DNA of 64,000 nt from Nymphalis io. Lineage: Eukaryota > Arthropoda > Insecta > Lepidoptera > Nymphalidae. The position numbers and the translations under genes are program-made. The notes beneath the pieces are model-generated. The model saw only the letters and a program-made list of their open reading frames with translations, was not told the origin of the DNA and made no database searches. This document shows positions 1-11,100 of the stretch, in pieces (position 1 is the first letter of the stretch; each line of letters opens with the position of its first letter). The stretch lies in NCBI RefSeq assembly GCF_905147045.1, contig NC_065894.1:14483501-14547500 (forward strand). Direction: 5' to 3'.

Positions 1-1092
1 CGATGATGAAATCGAGAAAGTTCTGCAACATCAACGGAAAAAGAACAAAACAAACTCTCCGGTCGCCGACGACACGAGCGCCCCGCCGACGGCGGACGTC
101 GTCGACGACGCGAACGCGTCCCGCGAGTCCGACGTGACGTTCGTGCGGGACGAGCGCGTCCGCGACGATATCACCCTCGACGACTCCGACTCCGACTCCG
201 ACTCGGATCTCACGGACCGAGACGACCAACCGGCGCGACTGGAGAAGATCGATACGGAAAAAGTATATTTCGTTGTCATTTCTTTGCATTGTTTGCTCTT
301 AGTATATTGTGATTTCGATAATTTTCATAATTTTATCAGGAATTACCGCACTTCTTCGAAGGCTTGACTTTTACGATCTCGGACGATTTGGACGCCGAGT
401 ACGACCGCACACTGCTCGTGCGATACATTCGCGCCTACGGAGGACTCGTGGTCGAGGTGAGACTTGTCCTCACACGTAATAAAGAATGAACATTCGTAGC
501 TAACGTGCGGTCCCGTGCGCAGCCGGCGGCGGCGCTGGGCGGGCGCGCGCAGTACCGCGTGTGCGGCGGCGCGGGCGGCGCGGGCGGCGCGCGCGTGCGG
601 CCCGAGTGGGTGTGGCGCTGCCACCGCGAGCGCTCGCTAGTGGCGGACGGGCGGCGCGCGCGTGCGGCCCGAGTGGGTGTGGCGCTGCCACCGCGAGCGC
701 TCGCTAGTGGCGGACGGGCGGCGCGCGCGTGCGGCCCGAGTGGGTGTGGCGCTGCCACCGCGAGCGCTCGCTAGTGGCGGACGGGCGGCGCGCGCGTGCG
801 GCCCGAGTGGGTGTGGCGCTGCCACCGCGAGCGCTCGCTAGTGGCGGACGGGCGGCGCGCGCGTGCGGCCCGAGTGGGTGTGGCGCTGCCACCGCGAGCG
901 CTCGCTAGTGGCGGACGGGCGGCGCGCGCGTGCGGCCCGAGTGGGTGTGGCGCTGCCACCGCGAGCGCTCGCTAGTGGCGGACGGGCGGCGCGCGCGTGC
1001 GGCCCGAGTGGGTGTGGCGCTGCCACCGCGAGCGCTCGCTAGTGGCGACGGGCGAAAGCGTTCGTGTGTACGAGACGTGTAACCGACTGTGA
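1..1092 (+). CDS. XRCC1: XRCC1 DNA-repair scaffold, C-terminal part (5' end outside window)
   Basis: Three exons are visible: 1-262 (frame starts at base 2), 340-456 and 523-1092; all introns are GT..AG and phase 0. Exon 1 encodes an acidic linker with a run of Ser-Asp dipeptides. Exon 2 starts the C-terminal BRCT domain (LPHFFEGLTF.. then YIRAYGGLVVE). Exon 3 continues it with RPEWVWRCHRERSLV, the conserved BRCT tryptophan helix, and ends ATGESVRVYETCNRL-stop. XRCC1 is the non-enzymatic scaffold of base-excision and single-strand-break repair in the nucleus; its last BRCT domain binds DNA ligase III in animals. Odd: the last exon carries seven copies of a 67-bp unit. Because 67 is not a multiple of three, reading straight through hits TAG at 772-774. 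A single copy would give a normal C terminus. This is either a damaged allele or an assembly problem. Confidence 0.82.
601..1065. repeat. 67-bp minisatellite inside the XRCC1 terminal exon
   Basis: Seven near-perfect copies start at 601, 668, 735, 802, 869, 936 and 1003, each beginning CCCGAGTGGGTG; the last is cut off after CTAGTGGCGACGGGCG. Each unit spans the BRCT segment encoding RPEWVWRCHRERSLV plus a GC-rich filler. The flanks share short GC-rich homology (GCGGGCGG / GACGGGCG), which fits replication slippage. Six extra copies add 402 bp. Confidence 0.93.
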
Positions 1093-1222
1093 TTGGTTCG
1101 ATTCATTCGAGCCATCAGTTCGATAAGACATCGACGTTTATATTGTTGACTTTTAAAAAATATTTTTTTATTATTCACCATTACGGAACAGAAATAATAT
1201 ACCTTGACTTTGTAAGGTTTCA

Positions 1223-1228
1223 AATAAA
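1223..1228 (+). terminator. Polyadenylation signal for XRCC1
   Basis: AATAAA lies 130 bp after the XRCC1 stop codon. An oppositely oriented AATAAA for eIF3f lies at 1264-1259, so the two transcripts end tail to tail within a few tens of bases. Confidence 0.6.
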
Positions 1229-1258
1229 GGAGAATACAGAACTTTTACACATTTTCGC

Positions 1259-1264
1259 TTTATT
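1259..1264 (-). terminator. Polyadenylation signal for eIF3f
   Basis: AATAAA on the minus strand (TTTATT on plus), 45 bases beyond the eIF3f stop codon at 1309. This is the expected spacing for a short 3' UTR. Confidence 0.6.
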
Positions 1265-1308
1265 GAGTACTTATGACTTTAAATTTTCCCGGCAACGAGA
1301 GTAGTGTC

Positions 1309-4300
1309 TCACTGCGACGTCAGCAGTGTGAGCTTCTCGTTCAGTTGCAGCTGGGTCTTGATGAGTTGTGCGAGAGTGACCACCTGGAAAGGATAAATAG
1401 AAATGTTATAATTGTTGCATCACTTGCATTACTGTGGATCAATCTTCATTACTCAGGCATCATAAATTTTCATATATAAAAAAAAAAAAACAATACAGTA
1501 GCTGTATGAATAGTCATCAAAACTACACCAAACTTGGTTTCCTTAAATTTAAACTTTTGAATATTATCTTTTTTAATTTACATTCAATATTTCATAATCA
1601 ATATTGAATCAAACATTCTCGATGAGCTTCACTACATATTAACATGATAAATTCAAAAACTAACAAACGGTGTTTCATACAATTTTCACCAATAGACAGT
1701 TGTCTAAAACCGACGTTGGGACGACGTTGGAAGCATTGTGTATTACAATATAAACTTTTAATTTAAACCCTTATTTAACCCATGCGAAGCCGAGACGGTA
1801 GCTAGTATATATATATATACATATATATATATTAAAAGAGTGTCACCATGAGCAGGTCCTTGACGCCTCCGGCGAAGGCGTCCGCGAAAGAGGCGGAGGC
1901 GAGATCGGGCAGCGCGCTCACCAGCTCCAACAGCTGGCGACCTACCGCATTGTTGGGCGTCGTGCGCTCCGATAGCACCTCCTCCACATACTGCACCACC
2001 TGGGACCACACCATGCCACAATTCCACACTCTGTTACACACCCGATTACAATTTGAAATGAAAATATATAAGATAGTTAAAATTAATGTAGATAGTACTT
2101 TGTTTTTTGTTAAAAAACAATGCACAATGTGGAGAAAAAATATTGACCTGGTCGAGTAGACCAGAGAGCCTAGAGGCGGCGTCGGCCACCTGCGCGAGGT
2201 CCACGGCGGGCTGCACTTGTCGCGAGCGACCACCTGGTCCTATCGTCTTTTGGCACAGCTGCAGACCTACGATCTGAAAAGATTGCCACGGCAATTAATG
2301 TTAATCAAACTCTATACAAAGGAGTCTACGTTACAAACTCGGCCACGACGCCATACCTCAGGCTCGTAATATGTAAGGCCAACATCAATGGGAGTGAACA
2401 TGCAGCCCTGCTTCCCGCGCGGCACGCCGAGCGCCACGCAAACGTACGCGCGCAGTCCCATGCGAGCTCCAGCCAGCGACGTGTCCAGCGTAACGTGCAC
2501 TGGTTCTCGGCACTCGCGTGAGTAGTACTCGTGGATCACAGATGAGTGGTTGGTCACCTCATTTCCAGTTGCCCACCAACCTGGAAGAAGAAATTGACTA
2601 TTATACAACAGAAAAACGGTAAATTGCCTTTTTATGATAAATAATTAAATTTTAAGTATAAGTTGTTCGCACACTATGCCCGATTAGTGATCCTGGCTAA
2701 AAAAACACATAAATATTTCTCTTTACAGAGGTTGCCTGGAAGAGATCACTGTAAGTGATAAGGCCGCCTTTGCATACTACATGTTCTACTGGCTATTATA
2801 TGTTACTAAATGTTTGTAAAATGTGTGCAATAAAGAATTAATAAATAATAATAAATAAATAATTCCAAAAAGAACCAACAAGTCTATTCTCGACAAACTG
2901 AAGATTACTACCAGACTATCCACTATATGCTACAAATGAGTCTTAAGTTACTTTGGCCATATTGCCCAGAGACAAACCGACAATCTGGATAAACTGGTTG
3001 TTGTAGGGAAGGTCGAAGGCAAAAGATCACGCGGTTGATTAGCTACCCGCTGGTTCGACCAGATCCAAAATATAACGGAACTCAATATTCCAACTGCCCT
3101 GAGACAAGCAGAGGACAGAGTGGTGTGGAGAAAGCTAGTCGACACATCGGTGAAAGCATTTCAGGACAAGCACAACCTTCAGTAATGAAGCATACGAAGA
3201 AGAAAAATAAAATATGGATTTATCTTGAGTACTTGTTTTGATAATAATGGTTTGATTGTTAATTTTCATATCTTTTTTTTTAAGGTGTACAAATTGATAC
3301 CTTATGTTATCATGTTTTTCATAATATAGTTTGGTCTTTGATAAATCCTATGTAATATGAAATATAACATTATATGGTACTGTAAAAAAAATTAATTAAA
3401 TTAATATATGTTGTGTATTATTTATATAGTAGTTTAATAAATAACAAGTAGTAATATATTTATAAAAATAAGGCTTTAAAGGAAGTATGACCCTTGAGTA
3501 AAAATTTATTTAATAGCTTATAGATAGAAGATTCTTAAAATAATCATCACCCTCTACATTGGTAGATCCTCCTGCCCTCAGAAATTTAGCAGCAAATACC
3601 AAACATATCGTACTAATTAAGTTTAATAATGGCACATCTAAAAAATGAACATTAACAGTATTATAACTGCCTATTGATCAACATTTTATGATTGCTTTGA
3701 TTACTTGTTGGCCCAACCTGACATTTGAACCCAGGACCTCCGGGTCTGCAGCCTTACATGTAGCCACTAGACCAACGAGGTTATCAAACTATTAACATAA
3801 AGTAATCATAAAATTTTACTATCTGATATCTTTAGAAACTTACCAACAATGTTTTCTGAAGCATTAACCCTACGGTTGAGTTCGTAAACATCCATGGCAT
3901 AATTTAATTCTGCCTCCACCTGGTCCGCATGTTCCTTGTGTGGCACACAGAAGCAGTTGGTCACCTCCACCACCCCTTTGTCACAGGTACCTTGATATTA
4001 AAATTAAAACAAATAAATTCCTAAAACGTTTAGTTCTACTTAAAGTATCTGTGTATATTATCAGTTTCTAGTGGAATTTATAACAATTATACAAAATACA
4101 ACAAGGACGTTCGACGCACCCTTCTAGTTGACGACTTAACAACTGTGCATGTATTTATATAAAATATTATAATAACAAATTAAAAAGGTTAACCCTCATG
4201 ACGTCGGCATAACACATTGAAAGTATTCTGAACACGTACTGAATATAAACAATATTTACCTAACAAAGTTCCGATAACACGATGTGAATCAGCATTTCGA

Positions 4301-4368
4301 CGCTCATATGCATCAACGATTTGAAATAAAACAACAGGATGAACCTTAACAACTAAATTGAGTGCCAT
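1309..4368 (-). CDS. eIF3f1: Eukaryotic translation initiation factor 3 subunit F, complete, 6 exons
   Basis: Exons in transcript order: 4368-4260, 3990-3844, 2580-2357, 2273-2148, 1999-1847, 1383-1309. All junctions are GT/AG and in phase; total 834 nt, 277 aa, close to the roughly 280 aa of insect eIF3f. The start used is the ATG of MALNLVVKVHPVVLFQIVD; an ATG 48 bases upstream (4416) is in frame but adds residues the family lacks. Domains: an MPN domain from about residue 5 to 140 (VHPVVLFQIVDAYERRN, GWWATGNEVTNHSSVIHEYY) and a C-terminal eIF3f helical domain from about 165. The subunit is part of the eIF3 complex that loads mRNA on the 40S ribosome in the cytoplasm. The last exon (LAQLIKTQLQLNEKL) is separated from the previous one by 463 bp and is easily missed: reading past the 1847 donor gives a false ending MVTLF-stop. 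Confidence 0.93.
2000..2147 (-). other. eIF3f intron 4, short AT-rich intron
   Basis: Bounded by GTCAAT at the donor (2147) and CCCAG at the acceptor (2000). It contains no recognisable element. Confidence 0.6.
2725..2862 (+). repeat. Non-LTR retrotransposon 3' tail in eIF3f intron 2
   Basis: Begins GGTTGCCTGGAAGAGATCACTG, runs through AAGGCCGCC and ends GTGCAATAAAGAATTAATAAATAATAATAAATAA. This is the typical 3' end with A-rich microsatellite tail of a widespread insect LINE; the family name is from memory. Confidence 0.6.
2865..3187 (+). pseudogene. Degenerate LINE reverse-transcriptase C terminus in eIF3f intron 2
   Basis: The plus strand can be read as a broken reverse-transcriptase tail: YFGHIAQRQ, then WFDQIQNIT and RQAEDRVVWRKLV, ending at a stop at 3187. 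The pattern of basic linker, T-R-W-x-D-x-I and R-x-x-W is that of the C terminus of endonuclease-type non-LTR elements. In-frame stops (about 2936 and 3034) show that it is dead. It is in antisense orientation to eIF3f. Confidence 0.65.
3703..3784 (-). repeat. tRNA-derived SINE fragment in eIF3f intron 2
   Basis: On the minus strand: a box-A-like GGTCTAGTGGCTA and a box-B-like GGTCCTGGGTTCAAAT, ending AGGTTGGGCC. This is a tRNA-like head without a proper acceptor stem, so it is a SINE and not a tRNA gene. Similar copies lie at 5885-5970 and 13748-13822. Confidence 0.65.
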
Positions 4369-5190
4369 GTTGAGTTGTTTGAAACATGAAAGGGGAAAGA
4401 CTTTATTAAATGACATAGAACGTCATTTAGACAATGATGACAGTGACTTTCATACAGACAAGAAATAAATAAATTACTTTTTTATTTTCTCAACAAACTT
4501 AAAGGACTTTCTAATTTATAAAAAGAAATCAAGTTTTTATCAAATTGACATTGTAGATTGTTTAGTAAGCTACATAATAGTAAGTATCTCAGTTTGCATA
4601 AAGTTTTTTGGTTATGCCGTTATCACGCATCCGTTTTTGAGAAATTTATTTTGTATTCATTTTGAAATAAATTCAACCGCAGACGTCATGTGGGAATTCT
4701 CGGACAAATACCTTTCCATTTTACCTGGAAGCGAGAAAGCATTCTTTAATATTAGGTCACTAGCAACGAAATAATGAGAGCGCAGCAAAAGCTACATTTT
4801 TACATTTTACAAGCCTGGTGATTTTTAAATAAAACGACATCCACAGGCTCATGATTACCCGTGCATTTTTTACTACACTTGTATTTGTTTATTTCTTAAC
4901 TTATTTTTTATTACCTACTATAATAATTATTAAACTATATTCTATAATAACTTTTACGATATTATAATAACAGCAGCAATGCTTTTTCTGTGTCCGACAC
5001 TGACTGATGAAGTTATACTTATACATATATAATTTCATTTTTTTTTAAATATCGAAAGATTTAGCTGTAATCACGTTTTTTTTTAAATATATGTATTTAT
5101 ACCTACATTCTTATTAAAATATACTGATACTATTAATACATACAACAACTTTTGTCACTAGACACAGGTGTTAAATGTCTCTTGTGATGG
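4369..5190. other. AT-rich spacer upstream of eIF3f
   Basis: It must hold the eIF3f promoter near 4370-4500. No open frame, repeat or RNA gene was recognised in it. Confidence 0.5.
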
Positions 5191-5205
5191 CTGCTACCTA
5201 CAGCG

Positions 5206-5721
5206 TTAGGAACACTCGTGGATTCCGAGCCTCAAGCGTTTGCTCTGGACGATGATGACCGCGCCGTGTATTATGCATGTGTGATTTATGGAGTCATGAC
5301 GTGCGTTGTCAAGTGGCATTTTTGCACCATCTAACGATTTTAAGGGAGTGGACGATGGGATTATCGGAGTAAATGGCACGCTGGTGGCGTATGCGACGAC
5401 GGGGCTCCGGTGCGTCCACGACAACTCACGGGTGATGTGTTATAATTTGGTCGACTGTAACTCATTTCGAACAAATTTTCTCCGTCGACATAAGACAGCC
5501 GGTTTATGTCTCCAACGAAGACCACTTCCTTAGCCCCCGACAGCGATGCCGCCATCACTATGGCTCCGAAATGGTCTATGAGAGCTTTTCCGACCATGAT
5601 ATTCTTGGCAGTTCCCAGACACGATAGGTGCGTCGACACCAGGACCTTCTGAGATGGACTTAACATTAGCCATCTCTTGTATCCTGACGTCCAGCGTTAT
5701 TTTCGTGAGGCCGACAAGCAC
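5206..5721 (-). pseudogene. Endogenous viral element: frameshifted superfamily-1 helicase fragment of a virga/nege-like RNA virus
   Basis: On the minus strand three overlapping open stretches in different frames (about 5721-5530, 5666-5361, 5424-5206) together look like part of one superfamily-1 RNA helicase. The clearest part is FGAIVMAASLSGAKEVVFVG followed by DINRLSYVD, the position of the G-D-x-x-Q-(I/L)-P-Y motif of alphavirus-like helicases, and then ENLFEMSYSRPN. The expected DEAL Walker-B motif reads GKALID here, so catalytic residues are altered as well as the frame. Base composition is richer in GC than the surroundings. Interpretation: an old integrated copy of a positive-strand RNA virus replicase fragment. 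It cannot be expressed as a helicase. No flanking LTR or target duplication was seen. The family assignment is by motif recall, not by search. Confidence 0.6.
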
Positions 5722-5884
5722 AGGTGCACTCTCTCTTCCCTAGCTCTCATAATCCGATGGGATGGCTATCTGACATAACCGGAAAGAGTTCAGGCACAGG
5801 ACCAACGGCTTTGCCTGCTTTCCAAGGAACAGGAGTGTACACACTTCTAACTTTCAGACTCTGGGCTGTTAAAAACCCAATAAC

Positions 5885-6085
5885 TTTTTATTGGCCTGAC
5901 ATGGAAATTGAACGCAGGACCTCCGAGTCTGTGGCCTTATATCAAGAAACTAGACCAAGGAGTCAGTCATATATAACAATATATTCTAATTCTAAACAGA
6001 AATACTTAGTATCATCGTTTTCTGGTTTGAAGGGTCAGTAAGCCAGTGAGACTACAAACACAAGGGACATTATATCAGATATTAA
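5885..6085. repeat. Composite SINE remnants
   Basis: 5885-5970 is a minus-strand tRNA-like SINE head (GGTCTAG, GGTCCTGCGTTCAA). 6020-6080 (GGTTTGAAGGGTCAGTAAGCCAGTGAGACTACAA) matches the body of the butterfly SINE also seen at 36.25-36.48 kb. Confidence 0.6.
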
Positions 6086-6555
6086 TAAATTAGAGTTTGA
6101 GATCAGTACATACTTTTTTTGGTGAAGTATACTATTAAAAATCTTTAATTTGTTAATTATGCCTTACCTTGAAAATTTAAGAAAATCAAATAAGCTTATG
6201 TTTGCAGAAAGAATTAAATAAATAGTCTTTACCAGGCATACATTTATTTTTTCATAATGATTCCTATTATAGCATTAAAATTTAAAAACATAACATTATA
6301 ACAGGGCAAAAACATTTGTAGACATGCTACACTTATAAAAGTTTCAACTATATACTAAGTATTTAAAGAAAATACAATCAAATAAAGTTGAGGATAGAAC
6401 AAAGATGCCTAAGGTCTCTTATAACTAAATCACATAATTTACACTTTGCCTCAAAAGAAAAACTTAACAATGACAGAAAATTGAAACATCAGTTTTGTAA
6501 TGAAATAAAACACAACCACAACTAATAATATTATATTCTAGTGGTATGGTTTGCA

Positions 6556-7188
6556 TCAGTGACCATTAGGTGAAGGTGAGGTATGAATCCTAATGCCATG
6601 CATCTCTGCAATTTCACTCTTTAAGGATTCTGTTACCAAGCGATGTTGTTTAACTGTTGACAAACCCTTAAATTCCTTTGCTTCTATACTAACCTGAAAG
6701 TCAAATTTGAGGTAATATGCATTATATAAAAAAAATAGCATAACATATAGTCAGAATTATGACAAATAAAAAATCATATTTATTGATCTCAGTGCACTTT
6801 TATGTAGATATTTTTGTAAGCTTATATATATTTATATATCTTACTTCAAACATAGCACCACAGCCTCCAGATATATCCTCTACACTAACATATGTGATTC
6901 CTGGTAATGACTTCTTTAATGCCTCTGTTAATTTTTGCTCTTTGGAAATACAGTTTTGCTGGAATGCATTACCATTGCCAGCAACGGCCCGACTCTGAAA
7001 TTAAACACACATAATGTCTTCGGATTTTGTAGTATATATGTTGTAATACATGCATTTTTTAGATTCAAATGCCAATTCTCTCGCAAGAAATATCTATTGA
7101 TATATTGCTCAAATAATTGAGCAAATATCGCAAAGTCCGACTGAAGAGAATTAGTTAAGGTGCTTTCCGAGACTCGAAAACGTAACAC
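6556..7188 (-). CDS. BOLA3: BolA-like protein 3, mitochondrial Fe-S cluster factor
   Basis: Two exons are certain: 6994-6845 (50 codons) and 6693-6556 (46 codons, stop TGA), GT/AG bounded and both phase 0. They encode the BolA domain: ITYVSVEDISGGCGAMFEV, then FKGLSTVKQHRLVTESLK with the family's conserved QHR/V motif, and AEMHGIRIHTS, which is characteristic of BOLA3 over BOLA1/2. The Cys in SGGCGAMF is the usual BOLA3 metal-ligand candidate. The protein works in mitochondria with NFU1/GLRX5 to pass 4Fe-4S clusters to lipoate synthase and respiratory enzymes. The first exon is less sure: an ATG at 7188 starts MLRFRVSEST, suited to a mitochondrial presequence, but its donor site is weak. The gene is divergent from BOP1, about 950 bp away. 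Confidence 0.83.
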
Positions 7189-8136
7189 TTAAACACTACT
7201 AATTTCCGAACTTCGTGTTTATGTTGAGAATTTATTGACAGAAAACATTACAGGATTATGACCCACTACCATACGAGCTTGAAGCTAGCCACCAGCCCAA
7301 GGGGCCGTTAAAATAAAAATGTTAATTACTAGCTATTTTACTTACTAGTTGATTTTTAAAAGGTTCTAAAACTTTAATAAAATGTCGAAACATATTGAAA
7401 AGATATTGCTTCGAAAATAGATAAATCCTTTAAAGATATACTTTTAATCATAAAACATTTTAAGGTTTTTTACTTTAATATAATTTTACATAACATAACC
7501 CTAATAATAATTTTATACAGTTGACAGATCAGTGATCACTCATCACAGTTGACATAGAGATGTGATCGGTATTCGACTACTTTATGGTATTCGAATACTA
7601 GTCAGGTGCGCCAATCGCAATCCTATATCTACAACTCAAAAAGTCTATTGTGAAGTTAGTTACGCACGACAGTAACACGTATAAAAGTATACAAATTGTT
7701 TTATTATTTATATCATTCAAAAAGATTAGAGCCGTATTAAGTATTCGAATACTCATATAAGTATTTGCATTTCATTTATATTTTTTAAATGTGTTCTCCT
7801 ATATACATAGTTGCTATCTGTTCCCGCATTATGAAATATTATAGTCTACCTTTATTTTTGTATAGTAATGTTTTGCTTTAACTGGCTGTAATTATTTATG
7901 CGAGCCAAATAAATAAAAAATTATTATAAATACTGACTGGAACACAGTTTATAGTGAATTAAGGTTAATGTCAATTACATTGACGTTGACATTGTTAACA
8001 GTGACGTAGTCTCTGATGACTGAAGTCTGTGATAGTGCTTGACAATTCCTTTAATGTTTTGTAAAAACACGTGCTTAGCCATGCAGTGCGATATATGATT
8101 ATGAATTATATTAAATGTCTTATTATATAATTAAAA
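7189..8136. promoter_or_regulatory. Divergent intergenic region between BOLA3 and BOP1
   Basis: This 948-bp AT-rich stretch should contain both promoters. It holds repeated palindromic GTATTCGAATAC motifs (about 7588 and 7741) and no coding sequence. No CpG island or TATA box was assigned. Confidence 0.4.
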
Positions 8137-11100
8137 ATGCCTCCATATAAAGCTGGCTTGAAACGAAAAGTTACATCAGATACAAAAAGTGATAACGTTG
8201 TGGAAGATAAAGTATGTAAATTTAAATAAACTGAAGTAAAAGTAGTTCAACAGTCATATAAAACATTAATAATTTCGGTGGAAGCTGTGAGATAAATTTA
8301 TTTTATTTTTTATGCAGGATTTAAATAGTGATAATGAAGTAGAAGACTTGCTCCAAGGGGATTTGGATAAGGAAAGCGATGCAACTGACTCGGACCATGA
8401 AGTAGACGACACCGGCTCAGATGGCGAAAGAGACGTGAGATTCTTATAAACAGATTAATACAGCTGTTGCGATTCCGCTTGTGAGGTCTTTGAACTTTGA
8501 CGGACAAGTTTGGCTTTTTTTAAATTTTGTATCTGGACAAATATTTACATATCCGGATTTTCTCAGATTTTTTACGCGTTAGTTTAATGAAGTTCCACTC
8601 ACTTCCTGCAGAGTGATTAATATTATAAAAGCTATATCAAGATTTAATAATATATATCTGAATTTCTTCTTTTTTGTCGTTTCCTCACTAATGAGGACTG
8701 TGATCATATACAATTTGTCTCCATTTGTTTCTGTCCTGCACCAGAGTAGTAGATTATTGTAGAGTTTCCCCTGTTGCCTCTACAATGCTTTTACACCATA
8801 GTGTTGGAATTCAATCCCTGGGGCTCTTACCCTGTATCTGTCTCAAGATCAACTGCTATTTGAGCTCATGCATATGTGATTGCATTATATGTCCAAAGAA
8901 GCTTAGTTGACATTCTCGGTATATAGAGTTAAGTCGTTTTTTGATGTAGAGCTCTTATAAAATCGATTCATTTGTCCTCATGGCTGTTCATAGTATCTTT
9001 AACATTCACATGCAGTACCACATCTAAAAAGTGTTTATTTTGCTTTTGTCTCGACTTGAGGTACCAGGATTTAGCTCCGTAGAGAAAAATAGAGAATACT
9101 AAAGAATGCACTAGACATATAACCTTGTTCCTCCAGATTTTCTCCAGCCCCAGATTTTTGATGGCCAAGCTCATTAGTACAATCGCCATACTATGTAATG
9201 AGGGACCCGGGTAAACAAATTGTTCTACCTTTTCATTATCTGAATTAACAACTATTAAATAGATCTCTATTCTATTCTATTCTATTCTAGTCTTGGAAAT
9301 AAGGATAATATTTCGCTTCTGTTTTTTAGGGCCTAGCAACCATGGCCAGGTCTTCTCTACACTATTATTTAATATTTCTCACAAGGTCCATGTTACATAA
9401 CAACACATACTTTGATTGGATTTGAAATGTAACACTAGTGTAGTCAATACCATTTTATGTTTAAAGTTTGTTAAGTTATTTTTAAAATAGTATAATGTTG
9501 TGTTAATGATATTTTATAAAAATAAAATTGCATGGCTTGTAATGCTACAGGTCACAATTCAATTTTATGATCAAAGCTTAAAAATAATTTTATTTTGTAG
9601 GAGGTATTATTTGATGACAGCGCAGACTCAGTGTTAGAAGAAGATCCTCATTCTGAGGAATCATTAGATGAATCATCAGTAAGTTATTTGTTTTTGGTAC
9701 ATTATCAAGTAATAAATTACATCATAGAGTGCAGGAAACAATTTATTTATTTTTTAATGACTTTTACGCATTTAGGATCTTACAGATTCAGAGGGCACTG
9801 GATCAGCAGATAGTGAAAATGATGATGCAGATGATGATGCAGACGATGGCGCAGATGATGATGATGATGATGAAGGGAGTCAACAAGAATCTGAAGACGA
9901 ACAGAGTGCTGATAGTGGTGCTGAAACGGGAACGGCTCTATCAGCTTCTGGTTCAAGTGATGAATCAAATAAAAAGAATCAGGTTTTAAAAGAAGAAAAT
10001 AAAAAAACAAGTGTAAAACAGACATCTCCAAAAAATAAACCAAAAAAACAAAAACAGAAGAGGAAAATGCAAAAGAGCATAGATGTGTTAGCTAGTAAAA
10101 TACAAGAAGCTAGAGTTTCAATTGAACCTGTACAACAAAAAGGTATATATTGAGAGTAAATAAGAAAATTATTGTATTAGAATTCAGTGGCCACAGTCCT
10201 CTAGCTCATTTACAAAGAGTATTAGATCTAGATATTGTTAAGTGTGACATCAGAGAAGATGGAGCTTGTACACTGTTGTTTATTGATATGATTTTTCCAA
10301 ATTTGGTTATCAATAATTTTATACCTAACTTAAAATATTCACTTAAATAAATGTATATTTATAATTGCCCTATTTTTTTTAGATGAGTATGAATCAGGTG
10401 ACACTTCAGATGAAGAGGATCGTGTTAATACGGCCGGAGAGATTCCCATGTGGTGGTACAATGAGTACCCACATGTGGGGTATGATCTTGACGGCCGTCG
10501 CCTCATTAAGCCACCACAACGGGATCACATCGACGAGTTTCTTAAGTAGGTGATATGGCAATTTGATCCAAAACAGAACTCAAAATTAAATATATTTTAT
10601 TTATTTATACTTTCTTTCCTTGCAGGAAATGTGAGGACCCAGAGTTTTGGCGGACAGTGCGTGACCCCTCTACAGGACAAGACATTGTGCTCTCCAAAGA
10701 GGACCTACAAATGTTGGAGCGCTTGCGACAATCACGCATACCGAGTGCCACACATGACGAGTATGAGGTCAATCGCAAAAATTTGGTTTAATAATATCTT
10801 TTACCACCAGTGTACTTTTACAACTAACTCATTCTATGTTGATATCATCTTAAATATAGATTAGATTTGATGACACGACTCATCTTAGTAGAACATTTCA
10901 GTTTAGGTATAAATGTTGCCATGTCAGTTATTATTGCATACTACACTGATTCTTATAAAGACTCAAATAACGTGGCACTAGTCGTGGTCGTCGTCTGCAG
11001 TCCAGTCGCTGACTCAGTGGGACATGTTTGCAGCCGTGGGTGGAGTGGTTCAGTCGTGAGGTGCTGGCGACGCCGCTGCGCGCCTTCCCCGAGCACAAGC

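Noticed and set aside
637..1026. Series of identical 62-codon minus-strand frames in the XRCC1 array
   Set aside because: They are antisense shadows of the 67-bp tandem repeat with very biased Arg/Ala/Pro composition.
601..1065. CRISPR-like regular repeat
   Set aside because: Copies are directly adjacent with no spacers, lie in a coding exon, and the genome is eukaryotic.
3703..3784. tRNA gene
   Set aside because: Box A and B are tRNA-like, but no complete cloverleaf or acceptor stem exists; the copies at 5.9 and 13.8 kb show it is a SINE family.
9780..10043. His/Leu-rich minus-strand frame
   Set aside because: Antisense to the Asp-rich (GATGAT) tract of BOP1 exon 4.
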